Part shown: positions 1-7,703 of the stretch, piece after piece
How positions within the stretch are numbered: position 1 is the first letter of the stretch
How the letters are laid out: each line of letters starts with the position of its first letter
Source: a virus
Length of the DNA stretch: 23,046 bases
Strand: one strand, 5' to 3'
Virus record (IMG/VR): IMGVR_UViG_3300042565_001310
Coordinates: 1-23,046 of that record
The notes under the pieces: model-generated
Seen by the model: only the letters and a program-made list of their open reading frames with translations
Databases searched by the model: none
What the model was told of the DNA's origin: nothing
Made by a program: the position numbers and the translations under genes

Positions 1-108
1 TTAAAAGAGCTTAACGCGATGTATGGGTTTAATGAGGCTACAAAGATCAATATTGGTGGGCAGAAAGGCAATCCGATTATCATAGCACCTGATGAAAAGG
101 ATCTTTAA
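1..108 (+). CDS. Terminase small subunit, C-terminal end (partial)
   Basis: An open frame enters from the left edge and ends with TAA at 106-108, giving the last 35 residues. The tail contains LKELNAMYG followed by a short beta-like stretch ending IIIAPDEKDL. Small terminase subunits often end with a similar 'LKxLNxMxGxxxxxK' segment. The stop codon overlaps the ATG of the large terminase (TAATG), which fits the usual pairing and suggests coupled translation. The small subunit recognises the packaging site on phage DNA and hands it to the large subunit. The DNA-binding part is outside the window, so the assignment rests on position and this short tail. Confidence 0.7.
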   Translation, partial: LKELNAMYGFNEATKINIGGQKGNPIIIAPDEKDL

Positions 109-1382
109 TGCTTATCAAATGGACCGATAAGCAAAAACAGGCCTTAAAGCTACTCAGTGGCGATGCAAAACACGTTATGCTCTATGGTGGCTCACGTTCT
201 GGCAAGACGTATCTTTTGACGCATGTGGTATTCATCCGCGCTTTAAAATATGACAAAACGCGACACGCGATAATCAGACAGACACAGACAGCAGCAAGGC
301 GGTCTTTATGGCTTGGCACTATTCAGGATGTGATAGCCAGCAGGTATCCTGATGCCGATTTAAAGATCAATAAGACAGAGATGACGGTGACCTTCCCCAA
401 CGGTTCTATGATTGAGATTATGGGCGTGGATGAAGGCGCAAAGGAAAAGATGTTGGGGAATGAATACACCACCATATACTTTAATGAATGCTCGGAGATG
501 ATGTTTAGCACTGTTTCCTTCATGTATTCACGGTTAAGCCAAAAGAGCGCGGCCAAGAACAAGTTTTTCTATGACCAGAACCCGCCGCATATCTCTCACT
601 GGTCCTTTCCTATGTTTGTCCAAGGCATAAACTACTACAGCAAGGAAAAGCACGTCACGCCTAGTGATTATGTTTCACTGGTGCTAAACCCTGCCGATAA
701 CGTGCAGAACATATCCAGCGATTATATCCAGCAACTTATGGAGAATATGAATGAGCAGCAAAAACAACGGTTTATATTTGGCCAGTTTGCAAGTGATCCT
801 GACGAGAAGACGGTGTTCACCAACTGGACTATCAAGGCCTTTGATACTGACCCTGATGCTGTCTTTCAGTTTGGGTGTGACTTTGGTTTTAGCGTAGATC
901 CCACGGTCCTGATACGCTGTTACCTGAAAGAGCGCACGTTATACATAGACCAAGAGTTGGTGCTGAAGCAGTGTGAAACGATAGATATGCCAAAGATGTT
1001 CCTGAGCATACCAGAGAGTCAGCGGTATATCATTGTGGCGGATTCATCACGGCCTGAGACCATATCGCATCTGAAGCGGCATGGGTTCCCTAAGGTGATG
1101 CCAAGCCTCAAGGGCAAAAATAGCGTGATTGAGGGGATAGAATTGCTGAAGGGATACAGGATTGTTGTGCATCCACGGTGTGAGGAAACGATAAACGAAT
1201 TGTCTTTCTATAGCTATGCCACCGATAAAGACAGCGGGAAGGTGTTGCCTGAACTTGAAAAGAATCAGGCGGATCATTGCATTGATGCGTTACGGTATGC
1301 CTGTGAAGGATTTAGGTTGACGGCGGCGACTAACAATGTTCAACCTGTTGTTATAAAGCCCGTATCATGGAAATGGAGATAG
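108..1382 (+). CDS. terL: Terminase large subunit (packaging ATPase/nuclease)
   Basis: This is the motor that cuts concatemeric phage DNA and drives it into the prohead through the portal. Residues 27-34 (GGSRSGKT) form the Walker A loop. IYFNECSE around residues 123-130 is the Walker B region, with Asn126-Glu127 where many ATPases have Asp-Glu; Asn-Glu also occurs in phage terminases. The C-terminal RNase H-like nuclease shows its acidic residues at Asp258 (CDFGF), Asp312 (VADSS) and Asp389/Asp393 (ADHCIDALRYA). The 424-residue length is typical. The start overlaps the stop of the upstream small subunit, and the portal begins one base after the stop. The family call is firm; the packaging mode (headful or site-specific) cannot be read from this gene alone. 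Confidence 0.96.
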   Translation: MLIKWTDKQKQALKLLSGDAKHVMLYGGSRSGKTYLLTHVVFIRALKYDKTRHAIIRQTQTAARRSLWLGTIQDVIASRYPDADLKINKTEMTVTFPNGSMIEIMGVDEGAKEKMLGNEYTTIYFNECSEMMFSTVSFMYSRLSQKSAAKNKFFYDQNPPHISHWSFPMFVQGINYYSKEKHVTPSDYVSLVLNPADNVQNISSDYIQQLMENMNEQQKQRFIFGQFASDPDEKTVFTNWTIKAFDTDPDAVFQFGCDFGFSVDPTVLIRCYLKERTLYIDQELVLKQCETIDMPKMFLSIPESQRYIIVADSSRPETISHLKRHGFPKVMPSLKGKNSVIEGIELLKGYRIVVHPRCEETINELSFYSYATDKDSGKVLPELEKNQADHCIDALRYACEGFRLTAATNNVQPVVIKPVSWKWR

Positions 1383-1383
1383 C

Positions 1384-3810
1384 ATGTCAACCAAAGAAGA
1401 AAAGTTGCAAGAGGTTTTAGAGGAAGCCTTAGAGCAATTTGACACCATTATGTCGGCGGTGAAAGAGACGAGGGATATGTGTGTAGAAGATCGCAGGTTT
1501 TATAGCGTCCCTGGTGCGCAGTGGGAAGGTGTGTTGCGTGAACAATACGACAACAAGCCTATGTTTGAGGTTAACAAGGTTCACTTGTCTGTGATTCGGA
1601 TTATCAACGAATACAGAAACAATCGCATCACGGTTGATTTTGTGAGCAAGGACGGCAAAGACGGGTCTGATATGGCGGACGTTTTGAAAGGTTTATATCG
1701 TGCGGATGAACAGGACAGCAATGCAAATGAAGCGTATGACAATGCCTTTGAAGAGGCGACCAGTGGTGGTATTGGCGCATGGAGATTGCGCACGGTTTAT
1801 GAAGATGAGGAGGACCCTGACAATGACAGACAAAGGATAAGTATTGAGCCTATCTTTGATGCGGATTCCTCTGTGTTTTTTGACTTGGGGGCAAAGAGAC
1901 AGGATAAAGCCGATGCAAAGCATTGTTTTGTCATCACGGCCATGGATTCAGATGATTATGAAGACACGTGGGGAGATAATCCAGATTCATGGCCTGAGGA
2001 CATACGCAAGACAGAGTTTGACTGGGTAAGCAACGAAGTTGTGTACGTGGCAGAGTATTATAAAATTGAGGAAGTTTCTGAGAAAGTCTTTTATTATCAA
2101 AGCCGTATTGAAAAGGACGCTAAAGGTAACTTTAGAAAAGAGCAATACACGCAAGCTGATTTTGATGCTGATCCGTTGCTTGAGAATCTTTTGATAGCGA
2201 CGCAAATGGATAAGGTGAATGAGAGAAAGATTAAACGGAAAAAGGTTAGGAAGTATATTTTATCGGGCGGTGCTGTCTTAGAGGATTGTGGGTATATTGC
2301 TGGGAAGTATATTCCGATTGTGCCTGTGTATGGTAAGCGGTGGTACATTGACAACGTAGAGCGTTGTATGGGGCATGTAAGGCTGTCAAAGGATGCCCAG
2401 AGATTAAAGAACATGCAGATTTCTAAGCTGGCGGAGATTAGTGCGATTTCCACGGTACAAAAGCCTATCTTTTTGGCCCAACAGGTTGAGGGCCATCAGA
2501 GTTGGTGGCAAGACGATCAAAAGAACAATTATCCATATTTGACGATCAATCCTGTTTATGATGCTGCTGGCAATCTTGTTGCTAATGCGCCCATAGGGTT
2601 TACGCAAAGTCCGCAGGTTCCACCCGCTATGGCTGGTTTGTTGCAGGTGACAGAGCAGGACATGCAAGAAATTTTAGGAAGTCCCCAGCAAGGGGATAAA
2701 ATGGTGAGCAATATCAGTGGCAAGGCTGTTGAGATGATTCAGCAGCGTTTGGATATGCAAACCTTTATTTACATGAGTAACTTTGCCAAGGGCATGAAAC
2801 GGTGTGGTGAAATTTGGTTATCCATGGCTAAGGAAGTATACTCTGAAAAAGGAAGACAGATGAAGTCTTTATCGGATGATAAAAAGGTGGAGTCTGTTGA
2901 GGTGATGAAGCCTGTTATTGATGAAGACACTGGGGAAATGGTTTATAAAAATGATATAAGCAAAGCGAATTATGATGTGTCTGTGGATGTTGGGCCTTCA
3001 TCGAGCAGTCGTCGGGCTGCAACGGTTCAGGCATTGACTGGGTTGCTAACGATCACGGATGATCCTGAAACAAAGCAAGTGCTAACGGCCATGTCTATGA
3101 TGAATATGGAGGCTGAGGGCATTGATGACATACGTAAGTATTTCCGTCAAAAGTTGGTGCGTAATGGTGTTGTTAATCCAACAGAGGAAGAAAAGCAGCA
3201 GTTGATGGTAGAGATGCAGAATCAGAAAGAAGATCCAAATGAGATTTTCTTGAAGGCGGCTGCGGATGAGGCAACGGCGAAAGCATCTCAAGCGCGGGCT
3301 AACGTTGTAAAAACCATTGCGGATACGGAATTAAAACGCGCACAAACGGAAAAAACCTTATCAGAAGCGGGTCAGATTCAAAACCAGCCTGTTGATATGG
3401 GAAGTGAAAGTCCACAACCCATAGAGGTAAAACCAGAAAACAGCAAAAAGGTTGAATTAGAAATTGAGGCTATGGAACTTGAGAATGAATTAAAGCGGGT
3501 GAAAATAGAAGCGGCATTAAATGAGCAGACAAAGCAGATGGGTAGTTCTGTCGAGGAAGCAAATCGCACGTTGATGATGGCAACGCAAGCCTTGGAAAAG
3601 GCATATGGTGACCATGAAGAGAAAAGCAATGGCGATCAGATGGGAAAGCAAATGGCATCTATGAGTGAGGCTATATCAAAGGTTGGGGATGCAATAAAAG
3701 AATTTTCTACTGTTAGTTCTCAAAACACACAAAGTGCTTTATCCATGATAAGCAAACCAAAGAAACTGATTCGAGAAAATGGCCGCATAGCCCGCATTGA
3801 AACAGATTAA
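1384..3810 (+). CDS. Portal protein, P22 gp1-like
   Basis: The portal is the dodecameric ring at one head vertex through which DNA enters and leaves, and on which the tail is built. The N-terminal region (EQYDNKPMFEVNKVH, then IINEYRNNRITVDF, residues about 45-85) and the segment DADSSVFFDLGA around residue 160 are characteristic of the P22-type portal family rather than the lambda or HK97 types. The 808 residues are longer than P22 gp1 (725). The extra length lies in a C-terminal half rich in Lys, Glu, Gln and Ala from about residue 600 onward, predicted to be long helices or coiled coil, comparable to the helical barrel that extends into the P22 capsid. It lies one base after the large terminase stop and before the scaffold region, as in P22. 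Confidence 0.95.
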   Translation: MSTKEEKLQEVLEEALEQFDTIMSAVKETRDMCVEDRRFYSVPGAQWEGVLREQYDNKPMFEVNKVHLSVIRIINEYRNNRITVDFVSKDGKDGSDMADVLKGLYRADEQDSNANEAYDNAFEEATSGGIGAWRLRTVYEDEEDPDNDRQRISIEPIFDADSSVFFDLGAKRQDKADAKHCFVITAMDSDDYEDTWGDNPDSWPEDIRKTEFDWVSNEVVYVAEYYKIEEVSEKVFYYQSRIEKDAKGNFRKEQYTQADFDADPLLENLLIATQMDKVNERKIKRKKVRKYILSGGAVLEDCGYIAGKYIPIVPVYGKRWYIDNVERCMGHVRLSKDAQRLKNMQISKLAEISAISTVQKPIFLAQQVEGHQSWWQDDQKNNYPYLTINPVYDAAGNLVANAPIGFTQSPQVPPAMAGLLQVTEQDMQEILGSPQQGDKMVSNISGKAVEMIQQRLDMQTFIYMSNFAKGMKRCGEIWLSMAKEVYSEKGRQMKSLSDDKKVESVEVMKPVIDEDTGEMVYKNDISKANYDVSVDVGPSSSSRRAATVQALTGLLTITDDPETKQVLTAMSMMNMEAEGIDDIRKYFRQKLVRNGVVNPTEEEKQQLMVEMQNQKEDPNEIFLKAAADEATAKASQARANVVKTIADTELKRAQTEKTLSEAGQIQNQPVDMGSESPQPIEVKPENSKKVELEIEAMELENELKRVKIEAALNEQTKQMGSSVEEANRTLMMATQALEKAYGDHEEKSNGDQMGKQMASMSEAISKVGDAIKEFSTVSSQNTQSALSMISKPKKLIRENGRIARIETD

Positions 3811-3843
3811 GGGGTTTATTGGCCCGATTGATGGTTTTTTAAA

Positions 3844-4341
3844 ATGTGGTCAAATCAATACTGGGCAAAAACATATTGGGCAGGGGTTTATTGGACACCT
3901 GCTCTTAAAATACAAAGTGTTCCCGTTTCTGGTAGCGGTACATCTGTCATTAAAAAAAGAACAACAGGATGGGTTCGAGAAAGAGAACTTTTAAGTTTAA
4001 GTTTAAAACAAATACACGATCAAGAATTACAAAAAATTGGGCAAAACCTTATACGGTCTGAACAACCTCAAGTTAAAAAGGTTGTTAAAAAACTGATTGA
4101 TTATGCTGGTGATGTGGAAAAATCCAAATCATTAGACTTAGAAATCAAAAGACTAGAAAGGTTTTTACAAGAAAAGAAGATTCTTGAAGGCTTAGAAAAA
4201 GAAAAGCAAAAAGAATTGCGGAATGCTCTTTCCACGCTTAAAGACATCTTAAAAGAAGATATGGAAATTTTAGAAATGTATTTAGATATTGAAAAAAATG
4301 AGACAATAGAATTATTATGTGTTATTGGTGTAATCATCTAA
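3844..4341 (+). CDS. Unknown protein with N-terminal Trp/Tyr pentad repeat and coiled coil
   Basis: I do not recognise a function. The first 19 residues carry a five-residue repeat with Trp at positions 2, 7, 12 and 17 (MWSNQYWAKTYWAGVYW). Similar aromatic repeats occur at the start of small uncharacterised phage proteins near head genes. Residues about 55-150 are Lys/Glu/Leu-rich and look like a coiled coil, and the last 13 residues are hydrophobic (ELLCVIGVII). The gene is in the portal's reading frame, 33 bases after its stop. No clear ribosome-binding site precedes the ATG, which is the only ATG after an in-frame TGA at 3829-3831. It sits between portal and scaffold, so a minor head or assembly role is possible but is inference only. 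Confidence 0.75.
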   Translation: MWSNQYWAKTYWAGVYWTPALKIQSVPVSGSGTSVIKKRTTGWVRERELLSLSLKQIHDQELQKIGQNLIRSEQPQVKKVVKKLIDYAGDVEKSKSLDLEIKRLERFLQEKKILEGLEKEKQKELRNALSTLKDILKEDMEILEMYLDIEKNETIELLCVIGVII

Positions 4342-4380
4342 CAAAGCAACCGTCAGCTTTAAGACGAGAAAAGGAAAACT

Positions 4381-5265
4381 ATGCCTATTATTGAAGACGA
4401 ACAAGACCAACAAAACCTAGAAAAAGAAGAAAATCCTGTTTTAGAAGAAGATGTTTCTGAAGAAGAAACTCAGGAAAACGATAAAACAGATGAAACGGAT
4501 TCTGAAGAAGAAAGTCCTGTTATTTCCGATGAGGATGATAGCGAAATTGTATTGTCTCTTGGCGATGATGCAGAAGAAGAAGAGACAACGCCTTCAACGC
4601 AACTTTTGCGTGATTTAAGAAAAGCAAACCGCGAAAAAAACAGAAGAATTAAAGAGTTAGAATCTCAAATTAACCGTCCTGTACAAAAAACGGTTTTGGG
4701 TCCAAAGCCTACTTTAGAAAGTGCGGATTATGATGCGGAAGAATTTGAGAAGAAATTAGAAGAATGGTACACCAAAAAGTCTGCTGTTGATGCGGAAGAA
4801 GCAAAGCAACGTCAAGAAGAAGAAGATCAAAAGCGGCAATGGGAAAACAAATTGTCCGATTATGAAAAATCCAAAACATCCCTTCGTGTTCGGGATTATG
4901 AGGAAGCAGAAGCGACGGTTCAGGAACTTTTTAATGTTACTCAGCAAGGCATGATTCTTGAGGGCGCATTAAATCCGGCTGCTTTGGTTTATGTTTTGGG
5001 AAAAAATCCTGAAAAAGCAGCAAAATTTGCTAAAATTAACAATCCTGTGGCTTTTGCTTTTGAAATGGGAAGATTAGAAAAGGACATTAAAATGACTAAA
5101 AAAACAACACCTTCACAAACTATTCCTGCGCCTGAGCGTACTGTTCAGGGAACAGCTAAGACACGGTCTGATTCAGCGTTGGATCGTTTGAGAAAAGAGG
5201 CAGAAACGTCTGGGGACTATACAAAGGTCGTCCAGTATAAAAAACAACTGGCTAACAAAAAATAA
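4381..5265 (+). CDS. Scaffolding protein, P22 gp8-like
   Basis: The 294-residue product fits an internal scaffold that directs coat assembly and then leaves the prohead. It has no conserved catalytic motif. The first 75 residues are extremely acidic, with Glu/Asp runs throughout. A helical charged region follows (about 75-175), then a middle helical part and a basic C-terminus (RLRKEAETSGDYTKVVQYKKQL, spread over about residues 266-290). In P22 the coat-binding helix-turn-helix is likewise at the basic C-terminus, and P22 gp8 is 303 residues long. The gene lies between portal and coat, exactly the P22 position. AAAAGGAAA lies just upstream of the ATG as a ribosome-binding site. The call rests on size, charge pattern and position. 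Confidence 0.9.
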   Translation: MPIIEDEQDQQNLEKEENPVLEEDVSEEETQENDKTDETDSEEESPVISDEDDSEIVLSLGDDAEEEETTPSTQLLRDLRKANREKNRRIKELESQINRPVQKTVLGPKPTLESADYDAEEFEKKLEEWYTKKSAVDAEEAKQRQEEEDQKRQWENKLSDYEKSKTSLRVRDYEEAEATVQELFNVTQQGMILEGALNPAALVYVLGKNPEKAAKFAKINNPVAFAFEMGRLEKDIKMTKKTTPSQTIPAPERTVQGTAKTRSDSALDRLRKEAETSGDYTKVVQYKKQLANKK

Positions 5266-5280
5266 TTCTTGCAAAAGAAT
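5265..5280 (+). other. Short hairpin with GCAA tetraloop at the scaffold stop
   Basis: ATTCTT (5265-5270) and AAGAAT (5275-5280) are perfect inverted repeats closed by GCAA, a GNRA-type loop. The last base of the scaffold stop codon is the first base of the stem. The stem is AT-only apart from one G-C pair, and A residues follow rather than T residues, so it does not look like a terminator. It could mark an mRNA end or processing site, or be chance. Confidence 0.35.
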
Positions 5281-5295
5281 AAAAAAACATATAAT
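5269..5295 (+). promoter_or_regulatory. Candidate sigma70-type promoter before coat
   Basis: TTGCAA (5269-5274) resembles a -35 element and TATAAT (5290-5295) is a perfect -10 hexamer. The spacer is 15 bases, shorter than the usual 17. It is in the longest gap among the plus-strand genes, about 105 bases upstream of the coat start. A dedicated coat promoter would fit the need for hundreds of coat copies per virion. In an AT-rich region a perfect TATAAT can arise by chance. Confidence 0.4.
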
Positions 5296-5347
5296 TCAAA
5301 GAAAGTTCGCTGTCTTTAAAGCTGTGTAGAGTTCCCGCCCGCTTCAG

Positions 5348-5386
5348 TGGTGAGTAAAAAAATCGCTATCTTTTTTTTATTCACCA
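5348..5386 (+). promoter_or_regulatory. Long stem-loop in the coat leader next to the ribosome-binding site
   Basis: TGGTGAGTAAAAAAA (5348-5362) pairs with TTTTTTTATTCACCA (5372-5386): 15 base pairs, one of them a G-U wobble, around the nine-base loop TCGCTATCT. It ends two bases before the coat ribosome-binding site (CTGGAG, 5388-5393), leaving that site accessible. The T-run is inside the stem and no T-run follows, so it is not a standard terminator. A 5' stem-loop that stabilises coat mRNA or is recognised by a phage protein would fit, but this is inference. Confidence 0.6.
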
Positions 5387-5400
5387 ACTGGAGTTGATCT

Positions 5401-6675
5401 ATGGCTAACAATTTTTCTAAAGAAGAGCGGGTTGCGTTTGAGCAAATCCTTGAGGGGTTTGAAACTCAGTTTTTCTTGTTAAAAACAATTTCAAAATACA
5501 ATGTTGATTCTGTGATGATGGAGCGTGCTGGTAACACCATCTGGCGGCCTCAGCGTTACATCATGCGTTCATATGATGGTTTTGATCAATCCAATAACTT
5601 TCGTGATGTTACGCAGCTTTCTGTTCCTGTGACCATTAACACAGTTAAGGCGTCTCCATGGATTATGTCTGCGACTGATCTTAATGATGCTATTCAAGAA
5701 GGTCGTTTGGTTTCGGATGCTAAATATCGTTTGGCCTCAGATGTAAATCAGGCCATTTACAATGCGGCATGTTATAATGGTTCTGTTTTCATTAAGCGGA
5801 CGGCTGCGGCTTCTGGTTTTGATGATGTGGCGGCCATTGATGCGACATTGAATGAACGTGGTGTTCCTATGGAGGATCGCAGCCTTGCTTTAAGTAGCCG
5901 TGATTATAACGGTATGGCAAGCAACCTTGCGACATCGACACGTTCTTTTGGAAATGACATTAGTGATGCTGCTTTGCGTCGTGCTTTTGTTGGAAACATT
6001 GCTTCGTTTGATACGTATAAATTGGATTATCCTTTGATACTTCCTGCTGCGGCTGGTGGTGCTGGTATTACAATTAGTACGCTTACTGGTGGTAATAACG
6101 CATATGTTCCTCGGGCTCGGACTCAAGCGGCTTCTGGTGAATCTCAGAACGTTGATAACCGATACCAAGTGGTAACGGTAAGCTCTACAACCAACGTTCG
6201 CGCTGGTGATGCGTTTACGATTGCCAACGTCAATGCCATGAACCCCATTACCAAAACGGATACGGGACAATTAAAAACGTTTCGTGTAGTTGCTGTAAAC
6301 TCTGGAACCACAATGACCATTACGCCACCTATCATTAGTGCGCAAGGTGGTTCGGATTCAGAATTGCAATATCAAAACGTTGTGGTAACCACGGCTTCAG
6401 GAACGGCTGCTATTGTGTTTTTAAACACTGTGGCGGCTGCTATGAATCCATTTTGGTGCAAAGATGCTTTGGAGATTATTCCTGGGCGCTTTACTGTGCC
6501 AACCGGTTCTGGTGTTGATGTTATGCGCGGACGCATTGAAGGTGGTTTAGAGGTGGTGATGACAAAAGCCGTAGACATTAACACGCTTCAGCTTAAGGTG
6601 CGTGTGGATACGTATTATGGTGTTGCCAACAAGCAGCCTGAAATGTCCGGCATTATTATGTTTTCTCAATCTTAA
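5401..6675 (+). CDS. Major coat protein, P22 gp5-like
   Basis: This is the shell protein of the icosahedral head. The N-terminal region, with 'FFLLKTISKYNVDS', 'NTIWRPQRYIMRSYDGFD' and 'SVPVTIN' in the first 80 residues, is typical of the P22-type coat family. The 424 residues match P22 coat (430). A Thr/Val/Gly-rich stretch at about residues 225-330 (including AGDAFTIANVNA and ITKTDTGQLKTFRV) corresponds to the P22 telokin-like insertion domain, known to stabilise the P22 monomer and shell. The start follows CTGGAG with seven bases of spacing. The gene follows scaffold and has its own leader with a promoter candidate and a stem-loop, suggesting separate high expression. Confidence 0.95.
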   Translation: MANNFSKEERVAFEQILEGFETQFFLLKTISKYNVDSVMMERAGNTIWRPQRYIMRSYDGFDQSNNFRDVTQLSVPVTINTVKASPWIMSATDLNDAIQEGRLVSDAKYRLASDVNQAIYNAACYNGSVFIKRTAAASGFDDVAAIDATLNERGVPMEDRSLALSSRDYNGMASNLATSTRSFGNDISDAALRRAFVGNIASFDTYKLDYPLILPAAAGGAGITISTLTGGNNAYVPRARTQAASGESQNVDNRYQVVTVSSTTNVRAGDAFTIANVNAMNPITKTDTGQLKTFRVVAVNSGTTMTITPPIISAQGGSDSELQYQNVVVTTASGTAAIVFLNTVAAAMNPFWCKDALEIIPGRFTVPTGSGVDVMRGRIEGGLEVVMTKAVDINTLQLKVRVDTYYGVANKQPEMSGIIMFSQS

Positions 6676-6692
6676 TAAAAGGAACTGGTTTT

Positions 6693-7307
6693 ATGTCTTT
6701 GGTTATTACAGATATTGGGATTACAAAGGTTTCTGTTCCTGCTGGTGGGTCTGTGGCTGTTTACACACAGGGTCGTGCGTCTGTGGGTCGGATTCTTACG
6801 GAATTGCCAAGTGGTTACAATGAACTAACGCCTCTGGGTGTTGTTATTAGTGGACAATCGGTGTTTGGTCCCTATACAAATGGAACCACCATTGTTATTG
6901 AGAACAAAACGCTTCAGCCTGTGTATTATGAGGTTGGAACAGCCCCAACAGTACAGCAAGGGCGTTTGGTTACATTTCAACAGGTTGCTCCTGGTACATT
7001 GAACGCCACGGGTACATTGACGGGTGAATTGTGTTTGACGGGTATTGTCACGTCTACAACGGCGGCGTCGGTAACGGCTACACTTGACACGGGTGCGGCT
7101 TTGGATGTTAAAAGCACTTGGAACGTCAATGATGCCTTTATGTGGTCGGTCATTAACACAGGTGCAACAAACGCCTTTACGGTTGCGGCTGCGGCCAGTG
7201 GTCACACGCTTGTGGGCGGTGGTGCGGTTTCGGCAAGTAGCTCTGGTTTGTTTATGACACGTAAAACGGCTTCTGCCACGTTTGTGACATATCGGATCGG
7301 AAGTTAA
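6693..7307 (+). CDS. Probable head decoration or minor capsid protein
   Basis: The 204-residue product has no catalytic motif and is almost entirely Thr, Val, Gly, Ala and Ser, predicted to be all beta strand. The start MSLVITDIGITKVSVPAGGSVAV and the middle section TTIVIENKTLQPVYYEVG are typical of small beta-sandwich phage structural proteins. It begins 17 bases after coat, behind AAAGGAACTGG, and is followed by a terminator-like hairpin, so it is probably made together with coat. A protein co-expressed with coat and of this composition is most simply a decoration or stabilising protein. I cannot assign it to a named family. Confidence 0.65.
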   Translation: MSLVITDIGITKVSVPAGGSVAVYTQGRASVGRILTELPSGYNELTPLGVVISGQSVFGPYTNGTTIVIENKTLQPVYYEVGTAPTVQQGRLVTFQQVAPGTLNATGTLTGELCLTGIVTSTTAASVTATLDTGAALDVKSTWNVNDAFMWSVINTGATNAFTVAAAASGHTLVGGGAVSASSSGLFMTRKTASATFVTYRIGS

Positions 7308-7317
7308 TCATAAAATG

Positions 7318-7346
7318 GGCGGGTTGCTTTTGTGGCCCGCCTTTTA
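7318..7346 (+). terminator. Rho-independent terminator candidate after the coat operon
   Basis: GGCGGG (7318-7323) pairs with CCCGCC (7336-7341), with two further G-U pairs possible inside the loop, and is followed by TTTTAT. It lies 10 bases after the stop of the decoration-like gene. The GC-rich stem stands out in this AT-rich sequence. It would limit transcription from the coat promoter to coat and its neighbour, with some read-through into the tail genes. The T-tract is only four bases, so termination is probably partial. Confidence 0.7.
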
Positions 7347-7360
7347 TCAAAGAAAGTTTT

Positions 7361-7522
7361 ATGCCGTTAAAAAAAGGTTATAGTCTCAAGACTGTATCGG
7401 CCAATATCAAAAAAGAAATGGATTCAGGCAAGCCTCAGAAACAAGCCGTTGCTATTGCCTTAAGTGTTGCAAAAGAGGCCAAAAAAAGAGGCCGTTCCGC
7501 CAAAGGAGTAAAAAAAAAATGA
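7361..7522 (+). CDS. Small basic conserved phage protein (53 aa)
   Basis: This 53-residue frame is below the usual length cut-off. It reads MPLKKGYSLKTVSANIKKEM, then a Gly-Lys-Pro-Gln segment, then QAVAIALSVAKEAKKR, and ends in three lysines. The pattern 'KKGYS..xxNIKxEMxSGKPQKQAxAIALSxAxxA' is familiar from many phage genomes as a tiny basic protein of unknown function beside head and tail genes. It begins 15 bases after the terminator candidate. Its last codons are a run of ten A residues (7510-7519), and its TGA overlaps the next start (ATGA). The basic, helical character would suit nucleic-acid binding, but that is inference. Confidence 0.8.
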   Translation: MPLKKGYSLKTVSANIKKEMDSGKPQKQAVAIALSVAKEAKKRGRSAKGVKKK

Positions 7523-7692
7523 GTGATTTTTCAGAAATTGTTTACAGGTGCCCTGGCCCTCATTTTGGTTCTGAAGGAACTACCTTTGATTCTAAAGGTG
7601 TAACGGATGAAGATACGTTTGAGGATTTGTTAGAAAGTGGTTGGTATAAAACCATGCCAGAGGCCATTGAGGCGTTTAAGCAATCCAAATAA
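7519..7692 (+). CDS. Small acidic conserved phage protein (57 aa)
   Basis: A 57-residue frame starts inside the stop of the previous gene (ATGA) behind AAAGGAG at 7502-7508. It reads MSDFSEIVYRCPGPH, then GTTFDSKGVTDEDTFEDLLESGW and ends with YKTMPEAIEAFK. The 'IVYRCPGPH...YDxKGV.DE..F...L..GW..T.PEA' pattern recurs in small phage proteins, usually next to tail-completion genes. The single Cys-Pro with a nearby His is not enough for a zinc site. It is probably coupled to its basic partner upstream and stands 11 bases before the gp4-like gene. Function unknown. Confidence 0.8.
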   Translation: MSDFSEIVYRCPGPHFGSEGTTFDSKGVTDEDTFEDLLESGWYKTMPEAIEAFKQSK

Positions 7693-7703
7693 GGTTATGG
7701 TTT

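Noticed and set aside
3829-3831. TGA read as Trp, joining the upstream Trp/Tyr residues to the gene
   Set aside because: Several clear genes in the window end properly at TGA (for example 8178-8180, 10355-10357, 20312-20314), so a recoded TGA is not supported.
3797-3994. Overlapping 65-codon frame with repeated Gly-Phe-Ile-Gly
   Set aside because: It overlaps the portal end and the Trp/Tyr gene; its apparent repeats are the second-frame reading of the Trp/Tyr repeat, and there is no independent support.
5890-6270. Long minus-strand frame inside the coat gene
   Set aside because: Arg/Ser/Thr-rich reading opposite a clear coat gene with no ribosome-binding site; a shadow frame.
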